A stretch of 64,000 nucleotides of DNA from Benincasa hispida. Its lineage: Eukaryota > Streptophyta > Magnoliopsida > Cucurbitales > Cucurbitaceae. Made by a program: the position numbers and the translations under genes. The stretch covers positions 3,498,677 to 3,562,676 of the forward strand of contig NC_052354.1 of the NCBI RefSeq assembly GCF_009727055.1. The letters run 5' to 3'. The first letter of the stretch is position 1; each line of letters begins with the position of its first letter. Shown here in pieces: positions 35,025 through 46,816 of the stretch. The notes beneath the pieces were generated by a model. The model was given only the letters and a program-made list of their open reading frames with translations. It made no database searches and was not told where the DNA came from.

Positions 35025-37059
35025 TGTTGAGATTGATGCTCTAAATCTCGTAGGGTCATGTAGTTTGTAAGCACTTGTATGAACAAACATTCTGTGGTTT
35101 ATAATATATGATATTTTATTCACATTGTCTATGAAATATTTGATATTTTAGTTGCATTAACAACAAACCAATAGACTCAGATCCATGGTTATCATTGTAA
35201 CTTAAACATGTATATGGAGACATATAAGTGGATCGTGTTTTAAGTGATAAACTAAATGGTCTGTAGTATATGGATAAGGCTAGATATCTTATCCTGGTGA
35301 CACTACGAGTATAACTCGCTTTGTAGGTGTTACAAATGTTGTAAAGTGCTACAAATGATCTGATCTGATCATTTATGTATTTTACATGCAAGTGGGGATA
35401 TTCTATACAAAGGAGTTTGTATAAGACTGGATCACGAAATGTTTAGTCTCGTTATATAACACCGTTCATAATTGAGACTTTTTTTTCACTAGGATGACCA
35501 TAGGTAACATGACATTTATCCTGAGTGAGTTGTGAACTCCTGCCTATGAGGATGGTCTTGTGATTTTGCATGGGTGAGAGTGGCCATATTGCCGACTCAA
35601 CAAGCCTACCATTTTGGGGATTCGTCTGATTGGAAAGCTGGGAACTCAGCTACACAAGATGGAATTCAATCGTTCCCCGAAGCAGGGGTAAGTAGATAAA
35701 TTGCTCCCTTAAGGGTTAATTCCGGGACTTGAACAATGTGGCTCCACACCCTCTCTTTGCCCAAAAGGGGTTTAGTTATAGTAGGACTATGATCTATTGT
35801 TCATTAGAGGGATCAGTGGTACTTAGGGAGTTAGACGTAACTACAGAGGCAAAACGGTAATTTGGCTCAGCTGTACTTACGAGCGATTTGTGAAAGGTAC
35901 TGTTGATTGGTTATATCCAATAGACACATAATTATATCTGTAGCGCGAAGAGTATAGATGTCGGTCTTTAGTGGAATGCTCGACAGTTAATGGATGGTGA
36001 ATAATGTGATTAAAGAATTTAGTCAGTTATTCATATACTGTTGGAGCTTCAAGCTATAGGTTCATAAGGTCCCCTTGGTAGCTCAATGAGTTTAAGTTGA
36101 GAATCAGTTTTTGGGTTAATTTGAAATGTTCAAATGAATAAGAAGGAATTTGATTATATATGATATAATTAAATTAGTTCAATTATATATGATATAGTTG
36201 ATATAATGTATTAGATACATTATTGTTTGATTGGAGGAACTACTATTTGAATATGATTTAATTTCTATGAATTAGATTCATAGTTGTTAAATTTAATATA
36301 AATATGATTTATATTAAATGCCATAGAATAAAGAAAAAAAACTATAGTTTATATATTGTATGTGATGCAATAGTAAAACTATAGGTTATAAATATAATAT
36401 GATAATTTAGTTTCCAGATTTATTTATAATTTATTAATTATATGATAATTAATTCATTTTTCTTCATAACCACCCTTAGTGGGTAGTTATACGATTTTAT
36501 GGCAAATTGGGACAAAATAAAATTGTTTTTAATTATTCCAAAAACACACAAGTGCCAGATAGACGAGATTAGCTATCGAGTAAGAAAGTCTTATTATACG
36601 ATCACTTGAGAGCCTAAACGATCGAGTAGGAAGTCTATGCGATAGACTAGTTTTTCTACACGATAGTGTTGTTACCTATACGATCATCTTCCTTGTAAAC
36701 TCTAAACCTTCCCTCTAAACAAAATAAGCCAGAGCCTATCACTCCTGGATTTTCACACCGAGAATACCTAGGTAATCTAGTGGTAGTGTCCGATTAGTTT
36801 GAGGATCGAGTTGCTACTTGTTCGAGGGAGATAGAGTTGTTCGTTATGTTCTTGAGCGAGTTTGATCGAGGGATATACTTGAAGAAGAGTTCTTCAAAGA
36901 TATAGTCTCTTATCCTTTGTTTTTCATTTCGAAAGCATGCTGTAATTTAAGATTTATGCATAATTTGTTCTGTATGACTGTAAATGTATGAGTCCATTCA
37001 CAATGGGATTTGGACGTTCCGCTTCTGCTCACAGGTTATCTGTAAACAGAGATCCTTCA
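35025..37059 (+). mobile_element. 3' LTR of the Copia element
   Basis: 2035 bases from TGTTGAGATTGATGC (just after GTGGAAGAT) to GAGATCCTTCA. It pairs with the left LTR remnants at 24858-24893 and 27797-28172. Related LTRs in the window: 24894-27796, 24924-26771, 29179-31363, 31730-33833, 41242-43366, 60423-62263. Confidence 0.85.
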
Positions 37060-37880
37060 ATTTGGTGTTTTATGAGTTTTCTTGGAAGATCTTGAATATC
37101 CATCAATTTTTTGTTTAAGTTTTGGCTTCCATATTATTTTGATGTTGAAATTGGATTTTACAGACTCTCAAGGTGCTTTCCAATAATATTAAAATTGTTC
37201 GGCGTCCTTTTCTATAAGGTTTGGGGTCTTTTTTGAGAATTTTTGGATACTCACCTAGTGTCGACTTACCTTTTGTTTTAATTGTGATTTTTTGAGGTTG
37301 GATTAGATGGTCTAAAGTTGTTGTCCATTAGAGTTAAAGGTTGATTTTGGTGATATAGTTGTTGGATCGTGGTGTTCAAGCTTCAAAGTGTTTTGGATCA
37401 AACCATGTGTTGGATAAATTGTTTAGAGACATTCAGGTTAAGTGTGATTGAAATTGTTCCCTAAACGTTGGATTTATTTTCAGTTTATGCTTTTGGATTT
37501 ATTTAAGATTCAATATTTTGCGAAGTTAAATTGCTAGCTATTTGGACTTAATTCCAAGGTAAGTAATCTTACTACTGGAATCGCTTTCATGTCGGACGAT
37601 AAAATTAAGGATAATTTTGATAGTTTTAAGACTGTATGAATCATGATGCCTGATTAGAAAGGAAATATGAACATATGACTGGCTTGTTTGAAGTATGTAA
37701 TAAGTATGAGCAAGATCTTGTTCTAAAAGATATTTTACAAGAATGTATGAGCATGAACCAGATCTTATTTGACATGTATGAAGACGTATGAGCTTTGTGT
37801 TATGATTCATGTGTAGGACTCTGTTTTATGATGTATGACATTTATGTTAGTGATACTTGCCCCTACCCGTAGTCTTGTAC

Positions 37881-38198
37881 CCACTAGAGGTTTGTGATCT
37901 CCTTCGAGAATTCATCAGAGGTTTGTGTTTCCTTCAAGATTCACCAGAGGTTAGTGATCTCCTTTGGGATTTCACCAAAGGTTTGTGTTTCCTTGGGGAT
38001 TCACCAAAGATTAGTGATCTCTTTTGGGATTTCACCAGAGGTTAGAGATCTCCTCCGAAATTTCACCAGAGTTTTGTGTTTCCTTCAGGATTCACCAGAG
38101 GTTAGTGTCTCTTTTAGGATTCACCAGAGGTTAATGATCTCCTTCAGGACTTCACTAGAGATTAGTGATCTTCTTTGGGATTTCACTAGAGGTTTGTG
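37881..38198 (+). repeat. Minisatellite of 31/29-bp units in the Gypsy 5' LTR
   Basis: About ten and a half copies of a unit built on CACCAGAGGTTAGTGATCTC. Units are 31 or 29 bases: one type has GTGATCTCC, the other GTGTTTCC. In the first part they alternate, giving a 60-base higher-order unit. Confidence 0.85.
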
Positions 38199-38741
38199 GG
38201 TACATCTCACTGACGGTAGGTTGGGTTAAATTATTTACTAGATGGTCATTCATGATAAGTAGAGGTTTTTGCATGTCCTATTAGAATGTTGCATTTATTG
38301 GACATAAATGCTTAGATCGACCTTGGTAGTAGGGTTACTTAGTGAGAATTTTATACTCATCCTTTCTTATATTATGTTTTTCAGGTAACAATAAGGACAT
38401 ACCGATGAATGAAAGAAGGAATCCGTGACCGTGCCATTGGAACCAGAGAGATGCTTCTGCTCATGTTTTCATATTTTAATGTTTTAAATTCCAATTTTGA
38501 TGTTTGAACTTAGAGTTTCATTGTTTGAAAATTTTATTTATAAAGTTTGATGAAATTTCTTTTGAACTTATATTATAGGGGGACCCCGACCAAAGATTTT
38601 CAGTTATAGATTTTACAAAAATAATTTATTTAATAAAATTATTTTGGTTTTAGTTAAAATTTATGAGAGAGTTATTTTGAGATTTATGCTTGCATGTAGT
38701 AACAACATAGTATAAGTCCTAGGAAGTCGGGTCGTTATATT

Positions 38742-38755
38742 TGGTATTAGAGTCC
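38742..38755 (+). other. Primer binding site, initiator Met tRNA type
   Basis: TGGTATTAGAGTCC follows the LTR end after two bases. The plant consensus is TGGTATCAGAGCC, complementary to the 3' end of initiator-Met tRNA; two transitions separate them. Confidence 0.8.
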
Positions 38756-40535
38756 AAGTTTTTAGGTTCTGTAGACTGACTTATATCGTAAGTGTAGAAT
38801 GTCCCTATGGCTCATCAACGGATTCTTCATCATTGCTAGGAACATTTGAGCAGTAAAAGTATTATGAAAAGTTTATATAAAAATATTTGTTCAGTTTAAT
38901 ATCACAAGTTATGTTCTACTGCTTGGTAATGTCTTTATGAAACTAGTATGAGATGATTGTTCAATTATGACTTAAATGAAATCGATGGATGTTAAAAGTT
39001 ACTTAACACAATCTTATCTTATGAAAGGGCTGCTAAGAAAGAATAAACAGTTTAAAGATTTTTAAACCTGATGAACTATGTAGTGTTATGATATGACAGT
39101 GTAGATAGTAAATGATGTATCTATCTAAGCTAGAGAATGAAGTAGTCCAATTTAGAATCACTAAGGAATGGTGATATGTTTTGGCATTAGGTAATGAAGT
39201 TAGCGGTAGAACAAATAAATCTCCATCACAAGGCCCACACTCAAGTATAAGGTTACATTAGCTTTATAAATAAGAAAGAGAGGAATAAGAGACTATAGCT
39301 CTATTAAAATCTATTAGATATTGAAGTCAAAATGTTTCAGTAGAAATTTTGAGAGGATTAATAGGTCATGATCATTTTTTTGTGGTGTTGGAGATTGGTG
39401 GGTTGAGTACGATGTTGTGTTTTGGTTCTTCATGTAATGTGCCTAAAAGGAAGAATAATTACTAGTTGGAGTGTTTGGCTCTTGATTAAAGCTTTTGATA
39501 GGTTATCATTATTCTTATGATGTTTAAGGTGGATGAACTAAATAGGGTACCTTGGCTTTTTTCATGTGCTATGCTCTAAATGGTTGGAAAGGTTCAAGTT
39601 GGAAAGTAAATGAACTTAAGGTGAAGAATATCTTCATAAAAGTACTTAGTTTAGTTGATGTGATTAAAACGAAAGTTAAAATTTGAAAAGTACCTAAGAC
39701 TTGAAGTGGAATAAAAGTTAAGGAGAGATAATCGAAAGTGGAGTTCTTAGTAACCCAAATTGTCCAATATAGAATGTATTACGAGTTTGCATTGCAATTT
39801 TTTTTGTGAATAATGGGTGTATATGTGCATAAAGGAAGTTGTGCCAATGTAAAACACATGTCAAGCATGAAACTAAGGTTGTTGATGGAAGGAAACACAA
39901 AGTGGATTTGAGAGGTTAAGGAATTGTAAAGGATTAAATTCAAGATACTTCAAAGGTGTTTATGTTTTGTCTATGTCTTTGTTGTGATGAAAGGACTCAA
40001 GTTTAATTAGCTATACTAAGAGGGAGGATAAGTATTTGGAGTCTAAAAACTATGTTAACTTGTGGAGGATACTCTTTGCTAAAGCTTGAAGTTTGGAATT
40101 GAATTGTAGATCATTATTGGTAATCACATGACTTGCTTGATATAGAGATTATATTTCATTTGGGAAATGGAAAGCGCACCTTAAAATTTGTTGGCCTCAA
40201 CAAATAAGTGTGAAGAAAATAATAGTATTTAAGAAAGATTTAATTATATTGAGAAGATAAAGGAGATTCATATTTTGAGATCAAATTAAGTTTGGTTTGA
40301 CTCTCTAAGTTAAAATTTGGATGTTAACGAGCATTTGGGTTGACTTGAACTGTCTTTGCTTTGGAAATTTGGAGATGTTATTTAAATGGAGAGAAGGTAT
40401 AGATCTTTATGGGCAACTAAAGTTTGAAGTACATACTCACTTAGATCAATAAAGAAATCCCCAAACAAAAGGATAAGGTGAGAACTAAGTATCAAAAGCT
40501 TTTTCAAGATTTGAACTTTCAAAGACAAAAGTTCT

Positions 40536-40549
40536 AAAGGTGGAAAAAA
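40536..40549 (+). other. Polypurine tract before the Gypsy 3' LTR
   Basis: AAAGGTGGAAAAAA directly precedes the LTR start TGTAACATCCC, the expected position for plus-strand priming in LTR retrotransposons. Confidence 0.75.
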
Positions 40550-41045
40550 TGTAACATCCCGAGTTCCGGATAAATTGTAGTTAATTATCTTAAGTTGTTG
40601 CCTTTAATTTCCTTTAGTTTTTGGATTTTGGAACCAACTTAAAACAATTGAGGAGATAATTAATTTTATATGGTTTTAAACTGATTTAAATATTTGGAAG
40701 GATTTAACTTGTATCAAATTGATGGATTTTATGCCCTTTAATTTTGGTTTTTGGAGCCTAAATTAAGATAATTTGATAGATTTTTGGAGATTTTGAAAAT
40801 AGTGTGATAAAATAGTTGATTTATCTTTTTGGAATTTGAAAAAGAAAAAAGAATTGGGATACTTGAAATCGAAGGAGAGTGAAAAGATGCAGAAAATCGG
40901 AGAAAGACAGCAGTTCGGTTTTTCACCGACAACTTCCACAAAATTATCAATTGTCAGAGTTTGAATCGTTGAATCATACTGAAATTTGGTCAATTTGTTT
41001 GGGACATATAGGGTCTTGTTTTGAACGGTTGATCGAGCTTATGTG

Positions 41046-44000
41046 TTAGTGCGACAGTTTCATACTCACCTAGCCTTCGTTTGTTTGCGAGGATGTCTTT
41101 TGAGAACTTCACGTAGCTAGGCATCTGTTCTAATGCTTCAACAAGAGATATATTGATGTGATGTTGCTTTAAGACATCCAGAAATCTTTTAAATTCCCTG
41201 CAGTCATCATTTCTTTTCAGCTTGCTGAGAAATGGCTGTGGTGTTGGGGATGATGACCTAAAATCTCGTTGGGTCTTGTAGTTTGTAAACACATTTTTTA
41301 ACAAATGCTTGTGATGTAATAATATATGATATTTTTCTTCACTTTTGTCTATGGAACATTGGATGTTTTAATTGCTTTACCGCAAACCAATAAAGTAAGA
41401 TCCCTGGTTGTTGTTGTAACTTAGCATGTATGTGGAGACATACAGTTGGAACATGTCTTAAGTGATAACCAAAATGGTCTGTAGTATATGGATATAGGAG
41501 GGAAACCTTATCCTAGTTATGCTACGGATGCAGCCCGCTTTGTAGAATAGTTACAAGTATTGTGACTTGTTACAGATGGTCTGATCCTGATCATTCATGT
41601 GGAGACATGAGAGCGGGGGCATCCTATACAAAGGAGTTTGTATAAGACCGAACCACGAAGTGTTATAGTCTTGTTATATAATGTCGTTCATGACAGAGAC
41701 TTCACTTCATTAGAATGACCATAGGTAACATGACCTCAATCCTGAGCGAGTTGGGAACTCCTCATTTGAGGGCGGTCATTTGATTTGCATGGGTGCGAAT
41801 GGCCAGATCGCCGACTTAAACCTACCACTTTGGGGATTTTTCTAATTTGGGAGCTGGGAACTCAGCTACACAAGATGGAACTCACTTCTTGCCCGAAGCA
41901 GAGGTAAGTAGATAGATTGCTCCCTTAAGGGCTGATCTTGAAGCTTGAATGATGTGGCGCCACACACCTTCTCATGGCTCGAGAGGTCTCCACACATAGT
42001 AGAACTATGTTGTATTGTTCATTAGAGGGATCAGTGGTACTTAAGGAGTTAGATGTAACTACAGGAGAAAAATAGTAAATTGACCCAACTATACTTACGA
42101 GCATCTGTGAAGGGTTATCGTACTGTTGATTGGTTATATCCGATGGACATAGAAACATATCTGTGGTGAGAAGAGTACAACTGTCGGGCTGTAGTGGAAT
42201 GCTTAACAATTAACGGATGGTGGATCTTATGGTTAACAACTTTTATTCAGCTATTCACGTACCGTTGGAACTTTGAGCCATAGGTCCACAAGGTCCCTTG
42301 GTAGCTCAATGGATTCAAGTTGAGAATCAGTTTTTGGGTCAATTTGAAGTGTTCAAATTGACAAGAGGGAGTTCGATTATATATGATATGATTGAACGGG
42401 TCAATCATATATAATATAGTTGACATGATGTATGAGATACATTAATTGGAGGAAAATGATATAAATATGATTTATATCTAGTGGAGGAGAAAATGACTAT
42501 GGTTCATATGTTGCATATGATGTAATATTAAACCATAGGCTATAAATATAATAAGATTATATTTAATTTTTAATTTAACAATTATGGGATAATTGTGTCG
42601 ACTTTTTCTCCGTAACCGAATGAGGTAGTGGGAGGTTGCATTTAGTTTTCGTAACTAAAAGATAAAATGAAAATTATTTTCATTTTGTAAAAAGTCAGAT
42701 ATTCGCTCACCGAATTGTATATACTACCTATTGCATAGCAAACCGAGAGCATACATAATAGCTCAAAGTTTCTAAACAATCGTATACACGCGCAATTTAC
42801 TAAATGATCGTCTAGCTCTTTCTAAACGATCGCACGCCTGAGCATTTTACTAAATAGTCATCTATATGATCTCGCCCCTTTTACTACACGGTCGTGTACC
42901 TTTACCTAAACGATCAAGCATCGTCTATACGATAGACACCCGATATCTCCCACTTGCTTGGTCATGGTAAACGATCGTCTCTGCCTCCTTCCCTCTACCA
43001 AATTCAATAGAGCCCACACCTCTTGGATTCTCACTCCGAGAATACCGAAAGTTTCAATTGGTGGTGTCTTCCTTGCTGCCGAGTTCGTGAGGAATCCGTT
43101 CGTGGGCAGACGATAGCGATTTGGTGGACGACCTCAACAAGAGCGAGATTGGCTTCCTGGACGAGAGCGAGATTTCTGTGTAGAAGAGTTCTTCAACTGT
43201 TATGTATCTTGTTCTCTTTTGTTGATTAAAAGTTTCAAAGCATGCCTGTAGTTTATTGTTAAATGCATAACTAGTCTGTTTGATTGTGAATGCGATAATT
43301 CTGTCACAATGAGTTTGGAACGATCTTGCTTCCGCTCAGAAGTACTCTTTGATAAGAGTTTCTTCATGTGGGACTTACAAGATTTCTCTTGCTTGTTTTT
43401 GTTCATTGGACGCATCAGTTGCTTGCATCGCAAGCTCTAAATTGATGGTTTGGGAAGAATTTTTCTTATGTGGTCGTACATTATCAGGACATTGGTCCGA
43501 AAACTTAGATGAAGAGGTAGACAAATCACTGGTCAAAGTAGAGGTAGTTGAGTTAGAGTTAACAAATTTTTCTAGGGTGGGTGTAAGTTCAATAACTGTG
43601 GAGGATTCCTTTACTTGTGTCAAGGGAGTCTTTTCTAACTTTGCTTCTCTGGGATCGGTTGACGTGTAGTTTGTAGTTTTTTTGCTGTGCAATGTCACAG
43701 CTTGACATTACTCTTTTCCATTTCCTCACAGAGCTTCAGAATAACTTGGCAAGGATCCTGGTTGCTAGTGTTCAAATAGCTGGCAAGCTGTGCCACTTGG
43801 ACTTTTAGATTTTGTAAGAGGCTTGCAATTGAATTAATGCATCTTTTTTTTTAATATACTTCTCGAGGAGTGCTTCTAAGGATGATGATGCATTGGAATT
43901 GGATGCCTGACTATGATTGAATTGATGACGTTTCTGGTGTTGCTTATGGCCTTGAGGATGCTGGTTGAATCAGGGAGGATTCCCTCTATGCACCTGTTGC

Positions 44001-45202
44001 TGTTGATGCAAGTTCTTCTTCCCAGTCTGATCTTGATTCTCTTCCAAAGCAAATTGGGGTGATTTCTCCAACCTGAATTATAGGTGTTACTGAGGGTTAT
44101 TGTGGATAGAGCAGACTGTCTGTGGGTCATGTGGACAAGCTTCAACAGAGTAGGGCTCCTCACATTGGATGCAGCTTATTGCTGTAACTTGTGTTATTAT
44201 GTTTAATTGCACAACATTTCTATTCAAAGCTCCTTGATTGATTGCCATGGTCTATAGAAGAGAAGTAACATAAGCCATTTGGGCACCTAATGAGCTTATC
44301 GCATCTACTGGTACTATTGCCCTTTCCATTTTCCTTTTGTTAGTGTTCAAGCTTCCGTAGCCACCATCAACCCAGTCATCCATATTCCTGGAAATTTGAT
44401 CCAAAATCACCTTTTCCTCTATGTAGGTCTTGTCCATGAATCATCTCGCTGCGGAAGCATCTGCAACTGCCTGTGTGGCTTTGTTCAACCCATTGTAGAA
44501 TGTTTCCATCAGAACATAGTTAGAAATACCAATATATGGGCAATTCCTTGCAAGATGTCGGAATTGGACCCATACGGTGCTCAAGGTTTCCATATCTCCC
44601 TACTCAAAATTTAGAATATCCCACCGTCTCCTTGCATTAATAGCTGGAGGGAAAAACTTCTTCATAAAATGTTCAATCAACTGATCCCAAAATACTATCT
44701 CGTTCGACTAAAGGGAATAGGCCCATTTCTTGGCCTTGTCTTAGAGAGTGATAAGGAATAGAGATAAATGGATCCTTTCTAGTGTCATGCTTGGAATGGA
44801 GAATGTTTTGCACATCTCCATAAAACTTGTAAGATGGGCATGGGGATCTTCACCCTACAACCCTCTAAATTGTCTGACATTCTGGATCATTTGCAACATT
44901 ACTAGTTTGATCTTAAACCTTGGGTTTTCGTAAATGGTTGGCCTCATGATGCCAGGCGAGAAATCATAGAGATTTAGGGTCAAATAATTCCTCATAGGAA
45001 TGTTGCGATCAGCAGCAAGTAGAATAGGATCCTGCCATTGATGGTTGAATAAACCATTTGCTTCTACCAGATTATTCTAATTCTTGTTGTTGTTGTTAGC
45101 TATGTTCCTTCTACGCTAGTTACGATTCTTCCGTATTTTGTGACGGAATGTTATTTCTATTTCAGGGTCAATCTTAAGTTTAGGTTCTATTCCCATACTC
45201 AT
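41046..45202 (-). pseudogene. Gypsy gag pseudogene (Athila-like), split by a solo LTR
   Basis: Minus strand, from ATG at 45202 (MSMGIEPKLKIDPE) to 43372, resuming at 41241-41046. Recognisable gag phrases: GEDPHAHLTSFMEMCKTFSI, LIEHFMKKFFPPAINARRRW, a segment with WVQFRHLARNCP, ETFYNGLNKATQAVADASAA and PVDAISSLGAQMAYVTSLL. After the inserted LTR: KRFLDVLKQHHINISLVEAL and LANKRRLGEYETVAL. At least five in-frame stops. Protease and pol are absent; the 3' side abuts the unrelated LTR near 41045. Confidence 0.85.
41242..43366 (+). mobile_element. Solo Copia-type LTR in gag (perfect TSD TGTGG)
   Basis: 2125 bases from TGTTGGGGATGATGACC to GAGTTTCTTCA, flanked by TGTGG at 41237-41241 and 43367-43371. 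Joining the flanks restores the gag reading VPQPFLSKLKR. No internal genes. Interior phrases match the LTR at 35025-37059. Confidence 0.9.
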
Positions 45203-45267
45203 ATGCTGTCGTTAGCCTGTCACTTAAGCTTATAATACTCCAAAAAGAGAAAGGGTGCCTGTAGAAT

Positions 45268-45290
45268 TCAAAAAAAAAAAAAAAAAAAAA
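45268..45290. repeat. Poly(A) run
   Basis: Twenty or more As in the leader between the Gypsy primer site and gag. No function is inferred. Confidence 0.8.
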
Positions 45291-45312
45291 TCAAAGACTC
45301 AATTAGTTGCCA

Positions 45313-45330
45313 AATCCTCGGCAATGGCAC
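45313..45330 (-). other. Gypsy primer-binding-site-like sequence
   Basis: On the minus strand the sequence TGCCATTGCCGAGGATT follows the LTR end by nine bases, in the place of the usual TGGTGCCATTGCCGGGGA of Athila/Tat-like elements. It is the expected 5' neighbour of the gag at 45202. Confidence 0.6.
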
Positions 45331-45338
45331 AAAAAAAT

Positions 45339-46816
45339 TGTTGTGCTAAAAATATATGTTGATTTTGGTCCACAATAAGATGTATTTGCGTTATTAATAT
45401 CTGCGTCTAAGTATAGTGAGTATGCGTCAATCACAAATTTTCTCATTCTTAAGCCAAATGTAACCTCATTACGAGTTTCTCAGGGTGTTCTAAGGTCAAA
45501 CGTGGGGATTTGTACCAATCGAGATAGATAAATGTAAGAATGTGGCAGAGTTACAAATTTATATGAATAAGGTTGAAAACATGCAATTAACTCAATTCTA
45601 AACTGGCATAGATGCTTATGAGAGATGGTAAAAAATAACAACCTTAACGTGAAGGTAAAATGAATGGAGAAGTCAGGGTCGGGGAGAAGATTAATATTGC
45701 ATCACCAAGCATTAACGTAGGAACTTATCCTGGCTCACAACTTCCAATTATCGCACACCTTTCGATGGCCAGCCACATTTATCATATCTCTATAATGCAT
45801 GAATGAAGTTGTTATGAGCACAAGGTTGTTTCTATCTTTAAAAATACTTCTTGCTTTGCTTAACGAGTTCCACAACTACTTTCCTTCTCAGAAGGCTAGT
45901 TATAACTACTTGTCTCTATGAGTGTTCATAGGCCAACATTTAAATGACTATACATTAAGCAAACAGGATAACTTCCTCAGATTCTGCTTAGCTCATGATA
46001 TTAACCTACCCCGTTAACCCGTTGAGATTAGTGACTCATGGAAACGGTTAAAATGAAAGAAAAAATAGAGAAAATGATGAATGAAGACATGATGATATTC
46101 AAATAGAAATATAGTTGTTGAATACAGGTAAATAATTTCTTAAACGTGCAGTACAACAACAAAATGATAAAAGAATAAGGTAAAAAGGTAGTTGGTAGCA
46201 ATTTCTTGCTTTAAACAAATGAATGTCTAGGCTGCTGGTGTTGAAATGGTTGAGCAGGATAGAGAAGGCCCTCTCAGGCTCTTGTTCCGATGAGGGTTCG
46301 ATGATGAATCGAAGTGAGAAAGATAAAGTTGGATTTCTCTCTCTAAATCACAAAATCTTTGGATTGTAAGTTTTCTAACGAGCTGACGACTTCCCCTTTT
46401 CTTCTTGACGTTAAGACTCTATTTATAGAGTCACACATTGTTCCTTGCTGGGATTCCCGCTCTGATCAGTCGTCATCGTCTGACGTGGTAGGTGCAAATG
46501 TCAGCACTGTAATCATGGTCAACATTCTGAAAGCTTGACAAAAATCCGCTGGTATAGTTTTAGAGATCCTGAGGCATGCGATCATCTGTTTGTTCTTTGG
46601 AAGATCAACACATGCGATGCCTCCTGCGGCATCTGCAAAATAAATACTTTTGGCGCAATATGCTCATGATATGTAGTCAGCAGGTGATTTTGAGATACTT
46701 TAATGCAAGTTTGATATTTAGCATGAATTCTAAGCATGATTGACGCATCATCTTCTTTCCTTCCTTCATTATTCTAAGAAAAAGACTACAATAACTTGTA
46801 TTTCTACAAGTTATCA
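45339..46816 (-). mobile_element. Gypsy LTR, 1478 bp
   Basis: On the minus strand it runs from TGATAACTTGTAGAAATAC to AGCACAACA. A TATA-like CTATAAATAGAGTC lies at about 46427-46440. A polypurine-like AAATTTGGGAGTG sits directly upstream, and a primer-site-like sequence directly downstream. The LTR starting at 62909 opens with the same sequence. Confidence 0.78.
46791..46814 (-). repeat. Perfect 10-bp hairpin with GAAA loop at LTR edge
   Basis: On the minus strand ATAACTTGTA, GAAA, TACAAGTTAT: a perfect inverted repeat with a four-base loop, beginning two bases inside the LTR. The homologous LTR at 62911-62934 keeps it with one mismatch. Confidence 0.85.

Larger units (their letters stand above)
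24858..37059 (+). mobile_element. Decayed, multiply interrupted Copia LTR retrotransposon
   Basis: Order on the plus strand: truncated left LTR (24858-24893 continuing at 27797-28172), integrase, reverse transcriptase, RNase H, polypurine-like GTGGAAGAT, and a 3' LTR (35025-37059). Gene order INT-RT-RH identifies the Copia superfamily. The primer site, gag, protease and start of integrase are missing. Four other LTRs are inserted: two nested in the left LTR, two in the reverse transcriptase. Stops and frameshifts throughout show it is dead. The left boundary is approximate, set where similarity to 36650-36680 begins. Confidence 0.85.
37060..41045 (+). mobile_element. Gutted Gypsy-type LTR element with Met primer site
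   Basis: The partial 5' LTR (37060-38739) ends GTCGGGTCGTTATA, close to the usual end of plant chromovirus (Del/Tekay-like) LTRs. Then come a primer site (38742-38755), about 1.8 kb of internal DNA with no recognisable domain, a polypurine tract (40536-40549), and a 3' LTR starting TGTAACATCCCGAG (40550). The 3' LTR is cut at about 41045 where inverted gag sequence begins. The start of the 5' LTR is missing at the Copia boundary. It may be a non-autonomous (LARD-like) derivative or an eroded full element. Confidence 0.7.

Noticed and set aside
37881..38198. CRISPR-like regular repeat
   Set aside because: Units are contiguous with no unique spacers, and the context is a plant LTR; it is a minisatellite.
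44252..44437. Independent small proteins in the 43.3-45.2 kb minus strand
   Set aside because: All are pieces of one gag pseudogene separated by stop codons.
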